Part shown: piece by piece, positions 12,201-24,400 of the stretch
Position numbering within the stretch: the stretch's first letter is position 1
Layout: the number at the start of each line of letters is the position of its first letter
NCBI GenBank assembly: GCA_013350335.1
Contig: CM023539.1
Location: 44,812,631-44,876,630, forward strand
Reading direction: 5' to 3'
DNA length: 64,000 nucleotides
Source of the DNA: Chimonanthus salicifolius
Lineage: Eukaryota > Streptophyta > Magnoliopsida > Laurales > Calycanthaceae
Notes under the pieces: model-generated
Told to the model about the DNA's origin: nothing
What the model saw: only the letters and a program-made list of their open reading frames with translations
Databases searched by the model: none
Made by a program: the position numbers and the translations under genes

Positions 12201-15200
12201 TTTTTTTCTCCTCTTTTTAATAGAGCATATCAACAGAGCTTTGCAGCTGACCATGACATGTTGGAGTTACTGTTTTTTAAACCCTAGACATAAGTTGGAG
12301 GAATATTTTCTCAATCACTGATTGAGCTTTGCATGCTCTGTAAGTGCAAGAACTGTTGGATTTAATTGGGCCAGAGCTGGCCTCAGTGCTGCTCATTTGT
12401 TCATTAAATTACTTGACTTGAAATTCAGCCCAAGGCACAAGATGCTAAGTTGTTGAATCTGAAGGTCATGTGGCATCAGCTTTTACTTTCATAAATGGGC
12501 CTGGTCTATGACATGGGTGGGGCTTGATTTTGTTCAATTTTTTGTCGAGACTGGGCCTAGAAATCAAGCTGAGGCTTGATGGAGGAGCCAGTAGATAGTG
12601 GGCTAGGAAGGTTTGGGCCAGGGTTAACTGTCGTTCATACTATAAGAATTAAGAAATATGTATTCACATCCAACTCCAGTTCAAATAACTAGGCCCAGAT
12701 TACTTGGTCCATATCGAACCTTTATCTGAGCTATATCTCAATTCTGACCATGGTAAACCATTTGTGACCTGCCTAACTAGTTCTGAGCTTGACATTGATT
12801 GTTATACTTGTATTTGTTAAACTTTTGACAAGGACTATATTCATATATTTTTAAATACAGAACAATAAACATCCAATATATAGTTTGGTCACAGCATGTT
12901 AGATTAACTTGGGATCCAGATTTGACTCTTACTAATCATATCTCATGTTGTAGACCATGTGTCATAGGGTATCTCCTGATGATCACCAATATCGAGTCCA
13001 TACCTGGATCTGAGGCGGAACAAATCTTTCCGATCATCAGGTCAACCTTAGGAATTGATAGTTGCCATGTGCTAGAGTGGCCCTCTGTTGTTGAATCCCA
13101 ATAGTGACTGAATACTGTTGTATCTTGTCAGTCTTTAATCTGAGTCTGAAAGTTCATTTTAGTCAAATTGTTGTCTGCCAGGTATTAAAGGAATGCCACG
13201 GGATTCTAGATCGGCATAAATTGTTGTTAGAGGCATGTGAAGTGAATTATGTTTCTGAAGAAGATTATTTCGATTTGGGAAGGGCTGGCTTGGGCACTTG
13301 TTTGCTTGATGGTTTGCCTGATTGGCTCATTGCATATTCGGCCCATCTGGTATATATTCTCTCTCTCTCTCTCTCTCTCTCTCACACTTTGTCTGCATCC
13401 AACAAATTTTATTATGTCTGAAGGTGAGGTTTATAAATTTTGAAAGAACAAAGCTCCCTGAAGAGATTCTGAAGCATAATTTGGAGGAGAAGAAAAAATT
13501 CTTTTCAGATATTTGCCTGGAAGTTGAGAAGAGTGATGCAGAGATTCAGGCTGAGGGTGTCTACAACCAAAGGCTTCAAAATCTGGCTCTTACACTTGAC
13601 AAGGTGATTTGCTTTTCTTCAATTGTGATTATTTAAATTCATATGACTCTTTGGGGACAGGAAATTGGCTTCCATTTGAACATGGATTTCATGCCTGTAA
13701 CAGGAAATGTTTAACGCATTTTATTATTTTCTCCTAATTTACCAACTTTAATGTTTACATAGATAAAATTATATGATTAATTAAAACCATTATTACATAA
13801 AGAAATTTTGTCATGCATTTTTTTTGAAATGGAAATTCGTTTTATCGCATCTTCTAGAGTAAGAGATTCTTGAGTACTCCAAGTTTACTTCTGCTACCAT
13901 ACCTCTCTCATAGTCCCATGCATGTCCGAGTGGGCCCACGATTTGGAGGTGATGTCAGAAAGAGATTTTTGGGTACTTGTAAGTTTACTACTTCTACCTC
14001 ACCCCTCTCATGCATGTTAGTAGTGGGGGCCATGATTTGGAGGTGATGTCAATATCAAATCCAAAAGCGGGGCTACTTGGGTGGCCTGTTCTGACCCACC
14101 GGGTTGGGCTTGATATGCTTAGTCATGGTTTGGGTTGGTCTCTAGCTTTGAAGGTCTCCCCAAATTTTGTTTCAGTTTTAGGCTAATTTTTCCAATTTGG
14201 CACTGATATAAATTCTCTTAAGGAAAATAGTATTGATCTAACCTGAATCTAGAGAAATTTTTAATGCAAATGTAATGACATACATTATATAGTTAATCAA
14301 ACACCTCTGACAAGTTTTAATTTCACATAAATGGTTAATATTATATAATGCATTTGGGGTTACATAAGGTTTAATTAAAAAGTCAGGCTCTAGATATAAA
14401 ATTTTGGGTTAGGTTCAGTTGGAAACCCAAACCTTTGACTTCTGATTTATTGAATTCCAACCAAATGTGATCCCATTCATCCAATCTGATTTAGGTCCAT
14501 TATTCAAATGAAGTTCATACTCCATTGTTTTCCATGTGGTGACCACCTTAGGGGAAATTTTATTATGAGGATCACCTAGGGATGCATCCTCAAATTTTAA
14601 TTTGAGGGCATTAAACAAATGGGGCCCACCTTGGCTCTGATCACATTCCCTTTTCACTCACACCTACCTACGCTTGTATGAATCTATACCCAATTTGACC
14701 CTAATCTAAGTTAAAAAGCCCATTGATCTAACAGTATGAATTTCTACCATCGGATAAAATTGAATCGTTGGGAACTTAAAAAATATTGCTTCACTTATCC
14801 AATCAAGGTGATTTTTTATAGGCAACTTACTTCAAGTAAAGCCATCTCCATTGGCCATGGTGGGCTCCACATTGGTAGTCCTCAAATTACAATTTGAGGA
14901 TGCGTCCCTAGGTGATCCTCTAACCCAATACTCTACCCATATGATACTCTTAAGTATTCATCAAATGAATATGGATCGTTAATTTGTTAAATAATCGACT
15001 CATTTTATCTAGTGTGATGGGTCCATTGCAAAGATCTTCAATTGAATATGGGACCTAACCAAAATCATCTCGATCAAATTATAAAAGTCATTTTTAATCT
15101 CTCTATATAGGTCATTTTTTATCTCTTTATATTTTCATGACTTAAAATTATTTCTTATTCATTGAACTTTTGCATCCTATACGGGACCTAACTTTGCCCC

Positions 15201-18200
15201 ATATGATGGGTCCTTTGAATAGTTCTTTTCATCCACGAACATGATGCCTAAAAGATCACCTCGATCCAATCATAAAAGTCCATCTTTTAAGACTCCCTAA
15301 ATGTGAATTATTTAAATTAAATTTAAATCATGATAATTTGCATATTACATAAGGCTCACTTTCACTCCATTCGATGGCCCATTGAAAGATCTTAACATAA
15401 ATATGGAGCCTCATATAAATCACTCGATCCAATTATAGAAACCTTGTTTTTAAGATCTCACAATTTTAATGACTTTGACTTTTTTTAATTAACTAATATT
15501 CTTAGAAAAAAATCTTCTCTTTTAGTAGTTACAGGTAGCCAATGTTTATACATTTGATTAGATCCATTTTAGTCCAATGTTAATTTATAAATATTTACTT
15601 AAATAAACTATATTTAGATATACATGTAAATTCGAGTAAATCCATGTTTTGGTGTGTGGTGCTTACGTGTCATGTCTACCATGCTTGAAGGCTGAATTGG
15701 TGGTTGTGTGTGCGTCTGTTCGCACGCGCACATGTGTGTGTGTGTGTGTTATACTAATTGTTGTTAAAATCTTATGATACACAAGTCTTATCTTACGATT
15801 CATACGATATGATAAGAGGGACAATTTGTATCTATTAAACGATTAATAGAATTATGAGGTTATTAGGAATGTAAAAGCATGAAACATTTTATTTTAATGG
15901 TTTTTAAGGTTTAGTTGATGGACATTTAAGACCTTTCGATTATTTGGAGTTTTTCTATTTCATTATTGATTTTTCATGGTATAGTTGGATTATATGTTGG
16001 TCTTATACTTTTGGGAGTTGGAGTATGGAAATTTGAGCTCCAATGTACTTATTATATAATATTCACTTAATATTGAAAGAAAGTTGGAGAATTGCTCATA
16101 TTATTATCTTTTTAGATATATTTTATATATCAAATATTTTTGAGGGAAAACACTTATGAATCTTACGTTCCCGATTTGCAGTTTAAGATTTAAAACAATT
16201 TTACGATACAATTCGATTTTCACAACATTGGTTGTACTTGCTTGTGCGTGACATTTACCGTGCTTAAAAATAAGAATTGGTTGAAAACCTAATACATGTT
16301 TAGAAATACCATTCTTCAAAGATGGATTGATTGAAAAATTAATACATGTTAGAAGAACTATTAATATACATAATAAGTACATGCATGCATACATATATAT
16401 GGGTGAATCTATATATTATGCATACATAGATACATGTATGTATGTAGATATACATAATTCTTGGTCCCCGGGCAAAAGGGCCCCCATGTGGGACCCGCAC
16501 ACTCCATAAAGTGCTCTCATGGTGGGAGCTCGTATGATCATGGGGTTGGATGGGTTTAAAGATTTATCTGTGTATTTAATGTCTATAAAAATCAACTTAA
16601 TTAAACAACAATAGCCATGATTTTGAAGAACTTGAAAATCAACGATAAGTATGAGTGCAATTTTATCAAGTTCAATCCTATGGATAGAGTCGTTCAATCA
16701 AGCTAATTTCTCATACACGTATAAATCTTTCAAATCTGCCTAATCGCATGATGATAGCCTACCGTGGGAGCAGTTTATAAGTGTTACATATATATAATGT
16801 AATGTTTCCACATTGGAGGTGAGAATAATCTTGTTGGAGGTTAGAAGAAGAATGAATATTGTGCTGGACTTTTTGGTGGAGGGGATAATAATGAATGTTG
16901 TGGGGGACATTTATCATGCTTCTAAGATGAATTGATTGAAAAACTAATATATTTTAGAAGATTATCATGCTTGAAAGGCAAATTGATTGAAGAACTAATA
17001 CATGATAGAAGAACAATGAGTATTGTGATGGACCTTTTGGTGGGGGGAAGAATACTGAATATTGTGGCAAACTTCTTGGTGGAGATGGTAATAGAAAAAA
17101 CTGATTTTATAACAGAATTCATTTAGTAATCCATGTATTAAGGTCTTTCTTAGTTTTGAGACTATACCTATGAATGCAAATAGTGTATACCTTTATTATT
17201 GCAAATGCTTTTATGTGCAATAAAGGCTTGTTTATATTTAAAAGGAGGAAAAATTATTTGATGCATTAAAATGAATGGTAGAATGTGTAAAATATTTAAG
17301 GTAAAAAATATTAAGCTTAATATAAAAATGTACTTTGAAGAGGGCAATGTATATGTTTCTGTTCCTAGATTTTGGAAATGGAGTGTTGTATCCCTTTTCC
17401 ATAATCTATCTGTAACTGTCTACAGTTTTTTTTTTTTTTTTCATTCTTTCTTTTTCTTTTGACAGTGCACATATTGCACTTGCATGTAACCATAGTTTTC
17501 AAATTTGACCTAGTTCTTGGTTGACACTTGAGTTGACCTAACCTTGTCCTCCATCGAGTCACTAGGTAGGATAAAATTGGGTGGAATTGCATTTTGACTT
17601 TTGATCAAACCAGGCCATCACTGAGAAAGTTCACAAGTATGACATAGTTCCTATTCCGTTGGCTTCAGCAAAAATCTCTGCGGTTAACGGCCCTAGTTTT
17701 CAGGAGAAAGAGAAAGAGGCAGGGAGAATCTCTGTGGTTAATGCCCTTGGTTTTCAGGAGAAGGAGAAAGATGCGGTGAGAAATGGGGGATTAGGGCATC
17801 CAAGTCGAGATGGAGAATGTTATAAGCCTTCTTCCATGGTTGTGGGTACGGCTCACTCAGACTCCAAATTTAATTCTTCGCACGCTCACTGCTCACTGTC
17901 ACACTATTTTGCAACCTTACTCAGGCCCGAACTTAAGCCCAAGTGATAAGTGGGCCTTTCTTCTCTGCAGGGCCACCTACGAAATACTCCCATTGACAAT
18001 TCTATTGTCCAACCCCAACGCAAACACGAGTACACGTAAGCAATCCACAGAATACTGTACCTACTGGAATTGATGCATCAGTTCGGCGGGATGAACCTAA
18101 TCAGGGGATACGAGGGTTTAGTGATGATAATGACAAATAGATAGTAGTGCATAGTAGTCTGGATGGGCACACAACGTTTGCAGGGCCAATTAGTTGGGCG

Positions 18201-21200
18201 AATGAAGTGGAGGAAGAGGACGCAACTTCTCTTGCGGTGGATGTTCGATAGGAATCTTTTGACGATGAGAAGCTACTTTTAGTTGGGGCTCTTCTTGGCA
18301 TCTCGTTGCCGAAAAGGTTAGATAATTTGAAAGCAATTCTGACAGATTTTTGGGAGGCTGAGCGATAGGATAAGGCGGAGGAACTGAAGTTGCGGAGGAA
18401 TCGAAAACGAGAAAGGGAGCTTCGAAATTTGCACTCTTCAATCAATTACGATTGTTCATTGATAGTGGCGGGTACCTCGAGTGTTCAGGATGATGGAGCG
18501 TGACATTTATGATGGTTTAATTTGATTTTGTTTGTGGATCTTATTACCACTTTTTACTTATCGGGTTGCATGTATTTCTTCATTTTGGAGGGCTTTCTAT
18601 AGCCTTTTTATTGTATTTTTTCTTCTCTTTTTTTTTAATAAAGGTACCTTTCAAAAAAAAAAAAAAAAAAAATTTAAGAAGTAATTGAATGCCTTAAATG
18701 AATAGATTGTAACTTCAAATAATCTATTCATTGTTATTTACTATAGCTTGAATGATTGGGCAAGAGTAATTTTTTAGTGATGTTTCTGAACTTATGGATG
18801 ATGTGTGGCATATGGCTATTTGTGTTTGTAATCGGGTTAAAATCTATACAATTTTCTGTCAACAGCATCTTAAATTGGTGCTTTATTAATTTTAGATTTT
18901 TTAGTAATATTTATATTCTTGTTAGATAAATCTATATTAGATCCAAAAAAAATGATAATATAAAATTAAACCAAGTCACCTAGTTGGCTCACCGAGTAAC
19001 CCTAGTCAAACCAACTTAATAACTGATCAAGTCCCGGTGAAGAAATTGATCTGACCCTCTGAGCCTCTTAGTTGCACCAACGCATAATTGGTTGGCTCCT
19101 TGTCTTAGTGTTGGTTCTTGTTTGAAAACTATGCCTACAATTATGTCTACACCATAGTTTGAGAGTATCTTTTCTGGTTCATGGTATGAGGAACTCTATC
19201 TTTTCCATGGAGGTGTTTGTGCATTTGCTAAGGGAGCTTGATGATAAAGCTGATGCCTTTTGCTAAGGTAGGAATCACTAGAGATATGATGCTAGTGGAA
19301 ATTCATTGACTTTTTCAAAGTTGATATTGGTACTTCTATTTTATTACATAATTGCTAACTCATTGTATAAGCAGAATTTTTTTCATTGATCAGCGGTGCT
19401 AGGGATGCTGCCCAGGGAAACTTCCTACCTATTTTGGAATAGACCCACATGACCGTAAGGGATATGTAGAGGACCACTTGGACAAGGGGTGGATGAAGTT
19501 TGACTCATCCAATCATTCTAACCATGTGATTTGGTCCTTGAAAAGTCAATGGCTTATAATAGTTAAAAATTTGAAAGGGCCAAAATCACATAACTACGAT
19601 GATTGGGTGGGGGTGAAAATGCACCAATTCCCCATTTATGTGGTTCTCTACATGTCTCTTCTAGTTTGTATGGTGAATTGTCCATTATATGGTCAATCGC
19701 CTGAAGGGAGCATCCTAAAGTAACCTCCCTAGAGTTCTTGTTATTGGTTCGGTTAGTTTTGCATCTTTTCATTTACTATTTTGTACATTTTTCTTCAATA
19801 AATTTATTCATTATCTTAAAAGAAGAAAGAGATTGTGCTAAATGTTCTCTTTCTATTTCTCATCCCACCAGTACAGACAAAAATTTACAATTTACATTAT
19901 TTTATCCTCCTGTCCAAATAGCAATTCACCATCTAATACTTGGCTTGTGTGATTATTGGAACATGTGCAATTGTGCATTAATCTTTTTGGACCAATTTTT
20001 TGGACCATTGCCCTTGTTATGATTGATATCAATATTTCAGGTAAGGTATGTAATGAGATGCATATTTGGGGACCCAAGAAAAGCTCCACCACCATTAGAG
20101 AAGCTCAATCCTGAAGATTTAGTTTCTGTGCTTTGGAAAGGGGATGGTTCACTCATTCAGGAACTACTCCAGTGCATGGCACCCCATATGGAAGTTGATT
20201 CACTGAACAACTTAAAATCCAAGATCCATGCCCATGATCCATCTGGTTCTCAAAATCTGCAGAGCGAGCTTCAGAAATCTCTGTTGTGGTGAGTCTGTTG
20301 TTGTCAATTAATGCATTTGCCACTGCAACATTGATATGTCTTTCCACTATTAGTGCATTTGCTACTGCAACATTGATATGACTACTCATACCTGGTTATT
20401 GTACATGTCTGTACGGTTCTAGATGATAAGGCTCATTTAAGCATGGCTTAAATGCTCATCAAGCTGAGCGGAGTCAAAATAGGGTATCCTTGAACTTGGC
20501 TTGAATTTATTGAGCCAAGCTCGAGCTTAGCTTGTAAATATTTAATTGAGCATTCAAGTTCAAGTTTGTTTTGAAATAAGCTGAGCATAGCCCATTTTTT
20601 ACTCCTAATGCATATCCATTATAAGCTTCGTTCAATATATACACACATAGGAGTTCTCCCCTAGAACGAGTTTGCACCAAACTTGGTGTAAATGGGCAAT
20701 GGGTGCCACTTAGGCCACGTGGATGGGTGCGTTTGAAAGGGCCTTGGCATATGATGCCTATAAATTTTTTGTCCCAATTGGATGATAGAAGTCATATTTT
20801 TTAAGGTCCACAAAATTTCACATTTATCTTATGTTGGAAATTCAACGGGTTAGATCAGGGTGCTTTAAAAGTCAAATTGGGTATATGTGCAATTTACAGG
20901 GGTGGTTGGGCTTGAGGAGGAGGAAAGGGGGGGATTGGATCTGGTATATTGTGAGCTCCAAAAACTGAAGTTCTCATGGAAGTCTCATGAGAAGTATTCT
21001 TTGGGGGGAAATGGGGAATTGTTACACACACACACACAAAGATAGAGTATTAAGATAGTGTGGGCCCCACATGACAGGTTGCCTTTTTTTAGTTAGAGTG
21101 ATAGTGATAGTTCACAAAACCTGAAGTTTGTTCCTTATGCCTTTTTGGGTGATGTGACAGGGTCATGTTACTATGGCTCACTACATCTTGGAGGGCACAA

Positions 21201-21394
21201 GTGCCTTATATATGGGGGAGTTTTTTTGTAGTTAAATTTTGTTTTTTTTTGAAAAAAAGTTATGATGTCCATGTCAGAAGGGCGTACCATATGATATACT
21301 GGATGCGATGGAAAGATTTAGAATCATGAGATCTATGTGCCTGTCATGTTCAGGGTCCATTTGGATGATCTTCATGGTTGCACTTAAAATGTTT

Positions 21395-21435
<41 letters not shown>

Positions 21436-24400
21436 GTGGAGGGGGGCTTAAAATGTTTCTTATATGCTCTTGAAACATCAAGTATTTGGAATTGTTATTA
21501 AAATCTTACGATACATGATTTGTATCTTAAGATTCATATGATAACAAATCTTATGATTCCTATAAATAATAGAATTATGCAGTTATTTGAAATGGAAAGC
21601 ATAAAATATTTTGTTTTGATTGTTTTTTAAGGCTTTTAGTTCATTATTGACTTTTTATATTATACTTGGATTATATATTGATCTTATACTTTTGGGATTT
21701 GGAACATTGAAATTTGAGCTCCAATGAACTAATTTTATAAGATTCACTTGATATTGAAAGTAAGTTGGAAAATTATTTATATTATTAGCTTTTAGATATA
21801 TTTTACGTTACTTCATATATTAAATATTCTTAAGGAAAAACACTTATAAATCTTATGATTTTACGGTTTACGATACACAATTTGCGGTTCAAGATGTATA
21901 ACGATTTTTCGATGTGATTCGGTTTTCACAATGTTGGTTGGGATGATTAGAAGGGGTGCACCTTTACACCGATACGCAAATTTCAAGATTCCGGATCCAT
22001 CCATCTAATCTGACATATCAAATGGCGGGTTTCATCTTCTAACATGGATTGTCATAATTTTATAATATTAGTACGCAAGAATTCACCTTTATAATCTGTT
22101 TTTTTTTTAAAGAAAGAATTCACCTTTATTATTCAATACAAATACATATGCACTTATGCGTACATACATGATTAATATTCATGCAAAGATAGATATATGC
22201 ACACCAAGCAAGCTGAGCTTGCTCAAACTCTGAGTGAACCTTTAAACAGGCTAACCTCAAGCTGAACCAAATCAAATAGGGCCTAGCTTGAGTTTGGCTT
22301 CTTATTCATGAGTTAAGCTTGAGCTTGAGTTTGATCAAGCCAAGCCAGGCAGAGCCTAGTTTGAGCGTGGCTTGTTTATTCATGAGCGGAGCTTGAGTTC
22401 AGTTGAACCAGCCGAACTAGCTTGGGATCAGCTTGGCTTGTTTACAGCCTACATTTGTTGCCCTTGTTGGTGATATTATACAATAGGCATAATTTAGATG
22501 GCATGCCAAATATCCACCAAAAAGATGACTTCTGATTTGCCCTTTATTAAAGTGTTGCATGCTCAGCCTGTGATTATCCAATTGCAAGCTACCAACTGAA
22601 TACCTAGGTGATTTGTTAATTCAAATATTAGAGTACCGTCGAGGCCATGATGGGGCCTACTAAAATAGAGGTTTAGTTTACCAGGTGTCTCCCTGCAGGC
22701 TGTACCTTTTTCTGTTATTAACAAGGATAATGTGTCTCTCCTTAACTTTCTCATGTCTAACTTTTTAAAGGACGCACAGAATGTTTCATTATTGTCCATT
22801 CTTAACAACAAAAACAACAGCAGTAATGGTATATTCTTCTACTGTTGCTCTTATTCAGGTTGAGAGATGAGATTAGAAATCTTCCCTGTACATACAAATG
22901 CCGCCATGACGCTGCTGCTGATTTGATTCATATGTATGCACACACAAAATGCTTCTTCAAAGTTCTGGTGAGTATTTTCCTACCAAGTTGCTTGATATGA
23001 TTTGACAATGTGAGCAATGATCCACTACAACATGAGGGCATCTACAATGGACAGGTGGACACATATTTGAGTTGGTTGTGTTTTTATGAGAGGATGGGCC
23101 ATCTTGGATATCTATGTCTTTTTATCTATTTTTTATTTTTTTTTGGGAGAAGCATCTTTCATAATTAACAGTTAAAAAAAACCTACTTTTTTTGGATATC
23201 TAGGTCTTCAAAATTTCTGATTCTTTTCATGTCATCAACGGCCTAGATGAATCTCTGAATGAAAATGAATGTTGCTCTAGTTATCAATGTCCATTTGAAC
23301 GCACAGTTGGTAAGTGCTTGTTGCAACTAACACTATTGTGGGTTCGAGTCCTATGCGCATCATATAGGCATTGGGCCAAAAAATTTTGTCAAATATGACG
23401 AGCCTTTAGCTCAGTTAGTAAGTGCTCATAGTTACAACTAAGAAGTTGTGTATTCGAGTCATGTCACCATGTCAATAAAAAAGTGGATGAAATCCAGTTG
23501 TTAGTGCAACCCAGATAGATAGGATTAATGACTAATGATGGTGGTGGTGAATCATTCTTATATAGGTTCTGTAGGGAAGAGTTGTGGTAACTATTTAATT
23601 TGGCATATCCTAATTTATTTGGGCTACAGGAGTTCTTTTGCTCCATGAGGCCTTTTGGTCTTTTCATTTGTTCCCTCTTTTCCTCGGCTCTTGCATCCTT
23701 GATGTTTCTGTTGCTTATAACAAAGAAAAAAATGTCGTTGGTTTCAGGCTTTGCACAGTAGTCTTGTGCCACAAGTTTGAACCTGTAGAGCCGATTATTC
23801 GTTATTGATCTGATGGGCTCATCCTTCGATGAAAAATGTCCCAAAAGAGCAGTGGTTGTCTGACCATCTGTTATTGACCTTTTTATGCTGAATATGAGCC
23901 AGTAGTGTCTTTTTATGACTGTCGATTTTACAGTTGTCAATATGTAGAATGTATATGAGAGCATCTCATTTATTACATGCTTAACCTGATTAGTGCTTTT
24001 GAATCCCCTGTCTGTGGACCCGAACTCATACCTTTTGGACTCTGTTGAAGCATGGACTGAGCAATGAATAATTCATCTTAATTAGACCATTGGCCGTTAT
24101 GTCCATTTGCAAGGCTGCCATTTTGATGGCTGCTATAATTTGGAAGAGAAGATATTTGAGGATGGTCCATCAAGGAGGGGCCTGCAGGATGAGTCCATGG
24201 GTTTCGTAAATGCTTATCCTGCCTGCTCCATTGCCTTGACAACATGATTTACCAAATTAAATATTGCATTGTTTTAATTTAGAAAATTGACTGATTCTGT
24301 CATTCTCAGGGTTACAAGTCTGTCACATCTCCACCTGTCTACATTAGCCCCCTTGACTTGGGTCCCAAGTATGCTGATAAGATGGGGTCAGGCTTCCAGG

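Larger units (their letters stand above)
13604..20040 (+). other. ATXR3 intron 10 (6.4 kb)
   Basis: The longest intron. It holds a foldback element (14,568-14,919), a MITE-like repeat (15,757-16,234), degenerate local repeats at about 16,320-17,110 (variants of ATTGATTGAA.AACTAATA), a LINE remnant (17,650-18,672) and AT-rich filler. No host gene is visible inside it. Confidence 0.85.
20289..22858 (+). other. ATXR3 intron 11 (2.6 kb)
   Basis: Splits the Trp codon of the LLWLRDEIR segment. It contains GAGCTTG-rich repeat segments at 20,430-20,640 and 22,205-22,450, a CT microsatellite (about 21,390-21,430) and the second MITE-like repeat (21,491-21,940). Confidence 0.8.

Noticed and set aside
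23403..23463. A functional tRNA gene
   Set aside because: A- and B-box-like motifs are present, but the acceptor stem and anticodon arm do not pair convincingly; better read as a SINE head.
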